Origin: Paractinoplanes tereljensis
Lineage (GTDB): Bacteria; Actinomycetota; Actinomycetes; Mycobacteriales; Micromonosporaceae
Direction of reading: 5' to 3'
DNA length: 64,000 nucleotides
Assembly: GCF_016862435.1 (NCBI RefSeq)
Contig: NZ_BOMY01000035.1
Location: 62,001 to 126,000 of the forward strand
The notes beneath the pieces are model-generated. The model had not been told where the DNA came from, searched no databases, and saw only the letters and a list, made by a program, of their open reading frames with translations. A program made the translations under genes and the position numbers. How positions within the stretch are numbered: position 1 is the stretch's first letter; each line of letters begins with the position of its first letter. Positions 34,813-42,422 of this stretch are shown in pieces.

Positions 34813-35760
34813 GTGGTTGCGCCTCCGCTCTCCGCCCCGCTGGACATCGCCTTCGACTACACCCGTTCGCTCGGCCCGGTGCTGGGCCGGTTCATGACCG
34901 GCCTGCGGGCCGGCCGGGTGCTCGGCAGCCGCACCGCCGACGGCCGCGTCCACGTGCCCCCACTCGAATACGACCCGGTGACCCACGCCCCGGTGACCGA
35001 GCTGGTCGAGGTGCAGTCCACCGGCACCGTGACGAGCTGGACCTGGACCGACCGGCCGTTGGCCGGGCAGCCGCTGGACCGGCCGTTCGGCTTCGCGCTG
35101 ATCCGGCTGGACGGGGCCGACACCGCCCTGCTGCACGCGGTCGACGCCGGTGCTCGCGACCGTCTCTACACCGGGCTGCGGGTCCGGATCCGCTGGGCGG
35201 CCGAGCGGGTCGGGCACATCCGCGACATCGCATGCTTCGAGCCGATCGACGGCCCGGCCGGCGCACTGGACTTTCAAAAAGACGAGCCGGTCACCATCAT
35301 GACGACGCCGATCCGGCTCTCCTACACGCACACCGCCTCCGCCGACGAGAGCCGCTACCTGCGCGCCCTGGCCGAGGGGCGGCTGCTCGGGCAGCGCTGC
35401 CCGGTCTGCCGCAAGGTCTACGTGCCGCCCCGGGTCTGCCCCGCCGACGGCGTGCCCACCGAGGACGAGGTGCCGATCCGCGACCACGGCACGGTCACCA
35501 CGTTCTGCGTGGTCAACGTGCCGTTCGCGGGCCAGCGCCTCGACCCGCCGTACGTGGTGGCCCAGATCCTCCTCGACGGTGCCGACATCCCGATCCCGCA
35601 CTTCGTGATCGGCAACGCCGACGACGTGCGGATGGGCATGCGGGTCGCCGCCGTCTGGCGCGAGCCGTCGAGCTGGACGACCACCCCGGAGAACATCGCA
35701 CACTTCCGCCCGACCGGCGAGCCGGACGCCCCGTACGAGTCCTTCGAGGAGCACCTATGA
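34813..35760 (+). CDS. DUF35/OB-fold zinc-ribbon protein (Rv3521-like)
   Basis: A 315-residue protein with two OB-fold-like halves. The second half carries the rubredoxin-like zinc ribbon CPVCRKVYVPPRVCPADG (Cys pairs near residues 196-199 and 210) before the OB fold, as in DUF35 partners of thiolase-like aldolases. Members of this family pair with SCP2-thiolase proteins, and here the next two genes are ltp4 and ltp3, as in Rv3521-Rv3522-Rv3523. Start is GTG at 34813, 9 nt after the operator and without a clear ribosome site. It probably forms a complex with Ltp4 and/or Ltp3. Confidence 0.85.
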   Translation: MVAPPLSAPLDIAFDYTRSLGPVLGRFMTGLRAGRVLGSRTADGRVHVPPLEYDPVTHAPVTELVEVQSTGTVTSWTWTDRPLAGQPLDRPFGFALIRLDGADTALLHAVDAGARDRLYTGLRVRIRWAAERVGHIRDIACFEPIDGPAGALDFQKDEPVTIMTTPIRLSYTHTASADESRYLRALAEGRLLGQRCPVCRKVYVPPRVCPADGVPTEDEVPIRDHGTVTTFCVVNVPFAGQRLDPPYVVAQILLDGADIPIPHFVIGNADDVRMGMRVAAVWREPSSWTTTPENIAHFRPTGEPDAPYESFEEHL

Positions 35761-36806
35761 GCCCGCCGGCGGTCGCCGTCATCGGTTTCGCTCAGGCACC
35801 CTGCCTGCCGTCGGCCGGCACCACCAGCGGCGTCGAGACCCTCGTCCCGGTCTTCCGGGAAGCCCTCGCCGACGCCCAGCTCGACCGGCGCGAGGTCGAC
35901 TTCTGGTGCTCCGGCTCGTCGGACTACCTGGCCGGGCGGGCGTTCTCGTTCGTCAACGCGGTCGACGCGATCGGCGCATTCCCGCCGATCTGCGAGTCGC
36001 ACGTGGAGATGGACGCCGCGTGGGCGTTCTACGAGGCATACGTGAAGATCCTGGCCGGCGAGGCGGAAACCGCGCTGGTGTACGGCTTCGGCAAGTCCTC
36101 AGCCGGCCAGCTGCGCCGGGTCCTGGCCCTGCAGCTCGACCCGTATGTGGTCGCTCCGCTCTGGCCCGACTCGGTAAGCGTCGCCGCCCTGCAGGCGCGG
36201 GCGGCGCTCGACGCCGGAGTCGTCACCGAGCAGGCCATGGCCGAGGTGGCAGCCCGCAGCCGCGCCGACGCGGCCGACAACCCGTATGCCCAGGTCCGCG
36301 GCCCGATCGACCCCGATGCGCCGTACCTCGCCGACCCACTGCGCGCGCACGACTGCGCGCCGGTCTCGGACGGCGCCGCCGCCCTGGTCCTCGCGTCCGG
36401 CGACCGCGCACGTTCGAGCCCCCGACGAGCCTGGATCACCGGCGTGGCCCACCGGATCGACCCGCAGGGCCTCGGCGAGCGCGATCTCACCCGGGTGCCG
36501 TCCGCGACCGAGGCGGCCACCGCCGCCGGCCTGCCGGACGACCTCGACGTGGCCGAACTGCACGCCCCCTTCACCCACCAGGAGCTGCTGCTGCGTGCCG
36601 CGCTCGGGTTGGGCGACCGGGTCAGGATCAACCCGTCCGGCGGGGCCCTCTGCGGTAACCCGATGTTCTCGGCCGGTCTGGCCCGGATCGGCGCGGCCGC
36701 CCAGCAGGTCATGTCCGGCCGGGCCCGAACCGCCGCCGGGCACGCCACCAGCGGGCCGGCGCTGCAACAGAACCTCGTCTGCGTTCTCGGAAGTGAGGCG
36801 TCATGA
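35757..36806 (+). CDS. ltp4: Thiolase-like lipid-transfer protein/aldolase Ltp4
   Basis: A 349-residue SCP-x thiolase-fold protein (Rv3522-like). It has GYGFGKSSAGQLRR-type sequence and the C-terminal INPSGGALCGNPMFSAGLAR. The nucleophilic cysteine of true thiolases is not obvious near residues 80-90 (ICESHVEMDAAW), consistent with an aldolase-type or non-classical role. Ltp3 and Ltp4 are required for degradation of C24-branched sterol side chains in Rhodococcus. ATGA overlap with the DUF35 gene and with ltp3 indicates tight co-expression. Confidence 0.85.
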   Translation: MSPPAVAVIGFAQAPCLPSAGTTSGVETLVPVFREALADAQLDRREVDFWCSGSSDYLAGRAFSFVNAVDAIGAFPPICESHVEMDAAWAFYEAYVKILAGEAETALVYGFGKSSAGQLRRVLALQLDPYVVAPLWPDSVSVAALQARAALDAGVVTEQAMAEVAARSRADAADNPYAQVRGPIDPDAPYLADPLRAHDCAPVSDGAAALVLASGDRARSSPRRAWITGVAHRIDPQGLGERDLTRVPSATEAATAAGLPDDLDVAELHAPFTHQELLLRAALGLGDRVRINPSGGALCGNPMFSAGLARIGAAAQQVMSGRARTAAGHATSGPALQQNLVCVLGSEAS

Positions 36807-37966
36807 TGCGAGCGGCCGTGCTGGGCACCGGGCAGACTCACCACCGGACGCGCCGCACCGACGTGTCGATGGCTGGGCTGTGCCGGGAAGCGATCGACCG
36901 GGCACTGGCCGATGCCGGGGTCGACTGGCCGGAGATCGACGCGGTGGTGCTGGGCAAGGCGCCCGACCTGTTCGAGGGCGTGATGATGCCCGAGCTGTTC
37001 CTGGCCGACGCGATCGGCGCGGCCGGTCGCCCGCTGCTGCGGGTGCACACGGCCGGTTCGGTGGGCGGCGCCACCGCCAACGTGGCCACCAGTCTGGTTC
37101 GCGCGGGCGTACACCGGCGGGTCCTGGCTGTTGCCTTTGAGAAGCAATCCGAATCCAACGCGATGTGGGCGCTGTCGATCCAGCCGCCGTTCACCGCGCC
37201 GATCGGCGCCGGGGCGGGCGGCTACTTCGCGCCGCACATCCGCGCCTACATCCGGCGCTCACACGCCCCCGGACACATCGGCGCCCTGGTCGCGGTCAAG
37301 GACCGGCAAAACGGAGCCCTTAATCCGTACGCCCACCTACGCCAGCCGGACATCACCCTCGAGTCGGTGCAGGCCTCGAAGATGCTCTGGGACCCGGTGC
37401 GATACGACGAGACCTGCCCCTCCTCGGACGGCGCCTGTGCCGTGGTGATCGGCGATCAGGCCGCGGCCGAGGCCTCGTCAAGGAAAGTGGCGTGGATCCG
37501 GGCCACCGCGATGCGCACCGAGCCGACGTTCTTTGCCGGAAAAGACCACGTCAACCCGCGAGCCGGGGTGGAGGCGGCCCAGGCGCTGTGGCACGCGGCC
37601 GGCATCACCGACCCGCTCGACGAGGTAGACACGGCCGAGATCTACGTGCCGTTCTCCTGGTTCGAGCCGATGTGGCTGGAGAACCTGGGCTTCGCCGAGG
37701 CCGGGCACGGCTGGAAGCTTGTCGAGTCGGGCGAGACCCGGATCGGCGGGCGACTGCCGGTGAATCCGTCCGGCGGGGTGCTGTGCTCCAACCCGATCGG
37801 CGCCTCCGGGATGCTGCGCTTCGCCGAGGCGGCCATGCAGGTGATGGGCCGGGCCGGCGAGCACCAGGTCGCTGGGGCTCGCACGGCGCTCGGTCATGCG
37901 TACGGCGGAGGGTCTCAATTCTTTTCGATGTGGGTCGTCAGTGATATCGCACCGGCAAGTGTTTGA
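36803..37966 (+). CDS. ltp3: Thiolase-like lipid-transfer protein/aldolase Ltp3
   Basis: A 387-residue SCP-x thiolase-fold protein (Rv3523-like). Visible are AGLCREAIDRALADAGVDW, VHTAGSVGGATANVATSL at the usual nucleophile position (Thr/Ala in place of Cys), and VNPSGGVLCSNPIGASGMLRFAEA at the C-terminus. Loss of the classical cysteine fits the retro-aldol C-C cleavage proposed for C24-branched side chains. It starts with ATGATG overlapping the ltp4 stop. Its last 29 nt overlap the convergent cyp125 gene. Confidence 0.87.
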   Translation: MMRAAVLGTGQTHHRTRRTDVSMAGLCREAIDRALADAGVDWPEIDAVVLGKAPDLFEGVMMPELFLADAIGAAGRPLLRVHTAGSVGGATANVATSLVRAGVHRRVLAVAFEKQSESNAMWALSIQPPFTAPIGAGAGGYFAPHIRAYIRRSHAPGHIGALVAVKDRQNGALNPYAHLRQPDITLESVQASKMLWDPVRYDETCPSSDGACAVVIGDQAAAEASSRKVAWIRATAMRTEPTFFAGKDHVNPRAGVEAAQALWHAAGITDPLDEVDTAEIYVPFSWFEPMWLENLGFAEAGHGWKLVESGETRIGGRLPVNPSGGVLCSNPIGASGMLRFAEAAMQVMGRAGEHQVAGARTALGHAYGGGSQFFSMWVVSDIAPASV

Positions 37967-39164
37967 TGCTGTTGAGCCAGCCGGAACGGAGCCGCTCGGC
38001 CGGGCCGGCCAGGCTGATCTCCGGCGCGAGGTCGGCGATCGCGTTGAAGATCAGGTCGATCTCCAGGCGGGCCAGGTTGGCGCCGAGGCAGAAGTGCGCG
38101 CCGCTGCCGCCGAAACCGAGGTGCGGGTTGGGGCTGCGGGTGATGTCGAATTTCTCCGGGTGGTCGAAGACCTCCTCGTCGAAGTTCGCCGAGCCGTAGA
38201 AGATGGCAACCCGGTCGCCCTTGTGGATCTGCTGGCCGCCGAGCTCGACATCGCGGGTGGCGGTGCGCTGGAAGACGTTGACCGGGGTGCCCCACCGGAC
38301 GATCTCGTCGACCGCGGTGCGCGGCCGGGTCGCCTTGAACGCCGCCCACTGCTCGGGGTGCTCGAGGAACGCCAGCATGCCGTGCGAGATCGCGTTGCGG
38401 GTGGTCTCGTTGCCGGCCACGGCGAGCATCAGCACGAAGAACCCGAACTCGTCGGACGACAGGTGCTCGCCGCCGATCTCGGCCTGCACCAGGGTGGACA
38501 CGATGTCGTCGCGCGGGCAGGCCTGCCGGTCCTCGGCCATCTTCATGGCGTAACCGAGCAGCTCCATCGCCGGTTCGAGGGGGTCGGCGGCCTCGCTGTA
38601 CTCCGGGTCGTCGTAACCGATCATCGAATTCGACCAGTCGAAGACGTTGCGGCGGTCCTCCTGCGGCACGCCGAGCAGCTCGGCGATGGCCTGCAGCGGC
38701 AGCTCACAGGCGATCTGGGTGACGAAGTCGCCGGCTTCGCTGTTGTCACCCACGATGCGCTGGGCCCGCTCGGTGAGGGTGCCGCGCAGGCTGTTGATCG
38801 CCCGCGGAGTGAACCCGCGCGACACGATCGACCGCTGCTGGGTGTGCTCCGGCGGGTCCATGTTAAGCAAGACGTATCGCTGCATCTCGATGCGGTCCCG
38901 CGGCATGCCCGCCTGGAACCGCACGATCGCGGTGTTTTCCCAGCTGGAGAACGTCTCGCTGTCGCGCGACACGGCCATCACGTCGGCGTGCCGGGTGACC
39001 GCCCAGTAGCCCTCGTCGTCGAAGCCGGCACTGCCGCGCTCCTGCGGGATCCACCAGACCGGGGCATTGCGGCGCATCTCGGCGAACTCGGCGTGTGGAA
39101 TCCCGTGGACGTAGATCTCCGGGTCGGTGAAGTCAAAGCCGGTGGGGATGCGGGGCTGGGCCAC
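37938..39164 (-). CDS. cyp125: Cytochrome P450 CYP125, steroid C26(27)-monooxygenase
   Basis: Starts side-chain degradation by oxidising the terminal methyl of cholest-4-en-3-one. It is 408 residues and very similar to M. tuberculosis CYP125A1. The I-helix AGNETT is at 250-255, ExxR at Glu287-Arg290, and heme ligand Cys359 in FGGSGAHFCLG. The start is set at GTG 39164, because AGGAGG lies at 39169-39174 and the FDFTDP N-terminus follows at once. An open frame to 39260 would run through a KstR-type operator. It is divergent from fadA5, exactly as Rv3545c/Rv3546. Its 3' end overlaps ltp3. Confidence 0.94.
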   Translation of the reverse strand: MAQPRIPTGFDFTDPEIYVHGIPHAEFAEMRRNAPVWWIPQERGSAGFDDEGYWAVTRHADVMAVSRDSETFSSWENTAIVRFQAGMPRDRIEMQRYVLLNMDPPEHTQQRSIVSRGFTPRAINSLRGTLTERAQRIVGDNSEAGDFVTQIACELPLQAIAELLGVPQEDRRNVFDWSNSMIGYDDPEYSEAADPLEPAMELLGYAMKMAEDRQACPRDDIVSTLVQAEIGGEHLSSDEFGFFVLMLAVAGNETTRNAISHGMLAFLEHPEQWAAFKATRPRTAVDEIVRWGTPVNVFQRTATRDVELGGQQIHKGDRVAIFYGSANFDEEVFDHPEKFDITRSPNPHLGFGGSGAHFCLGANLARLEIDLIFNAIADLAPEISLAGPAERLRSGWLNSIKHLPVRYH

Positions 39165-39185
39165 GACGCCTCCTACTTCTCCCGC

Positions 39186-39199
39186 AGAAACAGGTTCTA
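39186..39199. promoter_or_regulatory. KstR-type operator upstream of cyp125
   Basis: AGAAACAGGTTCTA, read on the minus strand as TAGAACCTGTTTCT, matches 10 of 12 defined positions and lies 21 nt before the cyp125 GTG. Confidence 0.75.
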
Positions 39200-39252
39200 C
39201 CGATTCAAGCACGGCTGCCACGTCCAGCGCGATGCCTCCTGTGCTTTGATAT

Positions 39253-39266
39253 GAGAACACGTTCTA
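39253..39266. promoter_or_regulatory. KstR-type operator upstream of fadA5
   Basis: GAGAACACGTTCTA matches 11 of 12 defined positions and lies 14 nt before the fadA5 GTG. The following bases (TTCTAGAAC) add an overlapping inverted half-site pair. Confidence 0.88.
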
Positions 39267-39280
39267 GAACGGAGGACGCC

Positions 39281-40453
39281 GTGGGTGTTCCGGTGATCGT
39301 CGACGCGGTCCGCACCCCGATCGGCCGCCGCGGCGGTTGGCTGGCCGGCCTGCACCCCGCCGAACTGCTCGGCACCGCGCAACGCGCGCTGCTCGACCGC
39401 GCCGGTTTGGACCCGGCGCTCGTCGAACAGGCCATCGGCGGCTGCGTCACCCAGGGCGGCGAACAATCAAACAACATCACGCGTACGGCATGGCTGCACG
39501 CGGGCCTACCGCACACCACCGGGTGTACGACCATCGACGCCCAATGTGGCTCGGCCCAGCATGCCACCCACCTGATCGCCGGTTTGATCGCGGCAGACGC
39601 CATCGAGGCCGGAATCGGCTGCGGGGTGGAGTCGATGAGCCGCGTCCCGCTGCGCGCCAACCTGGGCGACGCCGGCCTCCCCCGGCCGTCATCGTGGGCG
39701 ATCGACCTGCCCAACCAATACGTGGCGGCCGAGCGGATAGCCGACCGGCGCGGGCTGACCCGTTCGGACTTGGACGAGTTCGGCGTGCGCTCGCAGGTGA
39801 ACGCGGCCCGCGCCTGGCGGGAGGGCCGCTACGACCGCGAGATCGTCCCGGTGGTGGCGCCCACAGACAGCGGCATCGTGCCGGTAGCGGCGCCTGCGGA
39901 CAGCGGCTTCGCGCCGGTCACCCGCGACCAGGGGCTGCGCGACACCACCATGGCGGGTTTGTCCGGCCTGCGCCCGGTCCTGCCCGACGGCCGGCACACG
40001 GCGGGCACCTCCTCGCAGATCTCCGACGGCGCCGCCGCGGTCCTGCTGCTGGATTCCGGCCTGGCCGAGCGACTGGGCCTGCGCCCCCGAGCCCGCATCG
40101 TGGCGCAGTGCCTTATCGGCGCCGAACCCTACTACCACCTGGACGGCCCGATCGCCGCCACCGACCGGGTCCTGACCCGCACCGGCATGAAGATCGACGA
40201 CGTGGACGTGGTCGAGGTGAACGAGGCGTTCGCCAGCGTCGTGCTCAGCTGGCTGACCGTCCACCAGGCCGACCCCGCAAGGGTCAACGTCAACGGCGGC
40301 GCGATCGCCCTGGGCCACCCGGTCGGCAGCACCGGCGCCCGCCTGATCACCACGGCCCTGCACGAGCTGGAACGTTCAGACGGCACCACCGCGCTCATCA
40401 CCATGTGCGCCGGCGGAGCAATGTCCACCGCAACCATCATCGAGCGGCTATGA
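39281..40453 (+). CDS. fadA5: Steroid side-chain thiolase FadA5
   Basis: Thiolase that cleaves 3-ketoacyl-CoA steroid side chains, releasing acetyl-CoA or propionyl-CoA. It is 390 residues, one shorter than Rv3546 and nearly collinear with it. Catalytic residues are Cys89 (DAQCGSAQ), His346 (ALGHPVG) and Cys376 (ITMCAGG), matching Cys93, His347 and Cys377 of the mycobacterial enzyme. GTG 39281 has GGAGG at 39271-39275. The loop near residues 188-213 consists of 11-residue repeats of the type IVPVxAPxDSG. It is divergent from cyp125 and followed by a 36-bp repeat array. Confidence 0.93.
   Translation: MGVPVIVDAVRTPIGRRGGWLAGLHPAELLGTAQRALLDRAGLDPALVEQAIGGCVTQGGEQSNNITRTAWLHAGLPHTTGCTTIDAQCGSAQHATHLIAGLIAADAIEAGIGCGVESMSRVPLRANLGDAGLPRPSSWAIDLPNQYVAAERIADRRGLTRSDLDEFGVRSQVNAARAWREGRYDREIVPVVAPTDSGIVPVAAPADSGFAPVTRDQGLRDTTMAGLSGLRPVLPDGRHTAGTSSQISDGAAAVLLLDSGLAERLGLRPRARIVAQCLIGAEPYYHLDGPIAATDRVLTRTGMKIDDVDVVEVNEAFASVVLSWLTVHQADPARVNVNGGAIALGHPVGSTGARLITTALHELERSDGTTALITMCAGGAMSTATIIERL
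39842..39919. repeat. 33-bp in-frame tandem repeat inside fadA5
   Basis: Units begin at 39842, 39875 and 39908 (spacing 33) and encode IVPVVAPTDSG, IVPVAAPADSG and FAPV. The loop corresponds to that carrying the 42-bp repeats in fadA6. Confidence 0.8.
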
Positions 40454-40457
40454 AACC

Positions 40458-40745
40458 CCGCCAGCGCAGCCGTCACCGAGCGGCTGCTCACGCCCGCCAG
40501 CGCAACCGTTACCAAGCAGCTGCTCACGCCTGCCAGCGCAACCACCACCTCGCGCCCGCAAACGCCCGCCGGCACAACTGTCACCCAGCGCCTGCGAACG
40601 CCCACCAGCACAGCCGTCACCGAGCGACTGCGAACGCCTGCCAGCGCGACTACCACCTCGCGCCTGCAAACGCCCGCCAGCACAACTGTCACCTAGCGCC
40701 TGCGAACAGCCGCCAGCGCAACCATCACCGCGCGGCTGTGAACGC
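40458..40745. repeat. 36-bp tandem repeat array between fadA5 and the flippase gene
   Basis: Eight contiguous units of 36 bp (consensus near ccgccagcgcaaccgtcacc plus gagcgcctgcgaacgc) fill the 271-bp convergent gap and run 21 bp into the 3' end of the flippase gene. Units alternate between two slightly different types. A minus-strand frame reads as 12-residue repeats, but it has no start signal or family match. There are no unique spacers, so this is not a CRISPR array. Confidence 0.85.
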
Positions 40746-42422
40746 CCGCCGCCACACCGCGATCCCGGTGATCAGCACGCTGGCCGCCGCAGCGCCGACG
40801 GCGCAGACGAGCAGCTGCCCGACAGTCCCTGGCCGCACCACCAGGACCACCCCGACCATTCCCGCCACGACCGCCCACACTCCCGCCGCGGGGCGACGGG
40901 CGCCAGCTGCGATGCGCGCGTTGACCAGGAAGACGGTCGCCGCATACAGAGCCCCAACCAGCACAAAGTACGGCGCCAGCCGCCCCAGCGCGGCATACCG
41001 CCCACCCCCGACCACCCGCACCAGCAGGTCCCCCGCCAACGCTGCCCCACCGACCAGCACGGTGCTGGCCACCCCGATCAACCCCAGCCCGACCCGAAGG
41101 GCGGCCCCACCCCGCACCAGCCGAGGCAGCGCCACAATCGTGACGACTTGCGGCGCCCAGATGGCGGCGCGGGTAAGCACGGCCCCCACCGCATACGCCC
41201 CCGACTCACCCGGCGGCAGCAGCCGCCGAGCGAGAATGAGATCGGCGTAGGAGGCCACCAAAATGGCCAGCGACGCACTAGCCGCCGCAAAAACCGCCCG
41301 CCCCCGCAACACCCCGGCGGCCCCGTCACCGCGCCCTGCCGCAGCCGCGTCGTCCCCCACCGAGCCCGGCACCCCAGCCGCCCCCGCATTCGCTGCCCCG
41401 GCCAAGGCCGCACTCACCACCGCCGCGCCTTCCGCCTCAGCGGCCACCGCGCCTTCCGCCTCGGCCGCGGCCGCGCCTTCCTCTTCAATCAGGGCAGGCT
41501 GCTCCCCGGCAGATGCCGTCCCGGCCGTCCCGGCCGTCCCCGCGCTCGCCGTCCCGGCCGTCCCCGCGCTCGCCGACGCCCCGGCCGGCGCGGGCTGCGC
41601 ACCAGTTGGTCCCGCACCCGCGGTCCCAGCCGAACCCGCGCTCACCGACGCTCCGCCCTCCGCCTCAGCTGGTACGGACCGCGCCCCAGCTGATCCCGCA
41701 CCTGCGATACCAGCCGACCCCGCGCTCCTCGACGCCCCGCCCTCGGCCTCCGCTGGTGTGGGCCGCGGTCCGGCGGGCACCTCGCACTGCGCTGCCGACG
41801 GCAGCGGGCCGAGTAGCCGGCTCAGCGTGAGCGGCACTGACCAGGCCACCAGCGCGCCTAGGGCGAACGTGCCGGTCAAGCTCAGGCCGGCGACCATGCC
41901 GGCCAGCACACCTCCGTATCGGCCGACGGCCAGCAGGACCGTGCCGCCTGCCAGGCGGCCGAAACGCTCGCTGCCCTGGAGGACGCCCAGCGGGCGGCCG
42001 GACAGCACGGCCGGGGCTGTCATCGCGGCCAGCAAGGGCGGCACCAGCAGCGGCAACCGCAGCGCATCGGCCAGCAGCGGCGTGGCGAGCAGCACCGAGC
42101 CCGCGCACACCAGCGCGGTGAGCCGGGCCGGGCGGGTCGCCGCGACTGCGCCGCCGGTGCGGGCCACGGCCACCGCGACCGCGGTCTGCAGGCCGATGCC
42201 GGGCATCGTGGCGATCGCCACCAGCGCCAGCGCGGCGGCGAGCGCACCCAGGTCGGCCGGGGTGAACCGGCGGGCGCCGAGCACCGGGGCCAGGTATGCG
42301 AGCAGGTTGGCCAGCACGTTGGCCGCGGTGACGACCAGGCCCGCCCGCCCGAGGGCGGTGAGGGAGCCGCGCATGCCTGGCGATGAGTCCACGGTGCCTC
42401 CACCGTCGCTACGTGCCGACAT
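40725..42422 (-). CDS. Polytopic membrane protein, MATE/oligosaccharide-flippase-like
   Basis: A 565-residue integral membrane protein. Hydrophobic helices fill residues 25-220 and 380-560 (for example LVVTAANVLANLLAYLAPVLGARRF near the N-terminus), a pattern like lipid-linked sugar flippases of the polysaccharide transporter superfamily. The two halves are separated by about 155 residues of Ala/Gly/Ser/Glu low complexity. Start could be the ATG at 42422, which overlaps the opposite gene's ATG, or ATG 42374 (MRGSLTALG); neither has a good ribosome site. The last codons come from the 36-bp repeat. An envelope glycolipid export role is inferred from context. Confidence 0.65.
   Translation of the reverse strand: MSARSDGGGTVDSSPGMRGSLTALGRAGLVVTAANVLANLLAYLAPVLGARRFTPADLGALAAALALVAIATMPGIGLQTAVAVAVARTGGAVAATRPARLTALVCAGSVLLATPLLADALRLPLLVPPLLAAMTAPAVLSGRPLGVLQGSERFGRLAGGTVLLAVGRYGGVLAGMVAGLSLTGTFALGALVAWSVPLTLSRLLGPLPSAAQCEVPAGPRPTPAEAEGGASRSAGSAGIAGAGSAGARSVPAEAEGGASVSAGSAGTAGAGPTGAQPAPAGASASAGTAGTASAGTAGTAGTASAGEQPALIEEEGAAAAEAEGAVAAEAEGAAVVSAALAGAANAGAAGVPGSVGDDAAAAGRGDGAAGVLRGRAVFAAASASLAILVASYADLILARRLLPPGESGAYAVGAVLTRAAIWAPQVVTIVALPRLVRGGAALRVGLGLIGVASTVLVGGAALAGDLLVRVVGGGRYAALGRLAPYFVLVGALYAATVFLVNARIAAGARRPAAGVWAVVAGMVGVVLVVRPGTVGQLLVCAVGAAAASVLITGIAVWRRAFTAAR
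41315..41775. repeat. Low-complexity Ala/Gly-rich coding insert in the flippase-like gene
   Basis: Imperfect short repeats of the types AEAEGGAS, SAGTAG and TAGTASAG are encoded on the minus strand. All other strands are also open here because of extreme GC content. This would be a long disordered loop between the two membrane halves. Confidence 0.7.

Noticed and set aside
40458..40745. Possible CRISPR array with 36-bp repeats
   Set aside because: Units are contiguous and diverged with no unique spacers, and no cas genes are present.
41263..42420. Upstream extension of the GT-C-like protein
   Set aside because: The added region is antisense to the flippase low-complexity loop; membrane-protein character begins only after 42421.
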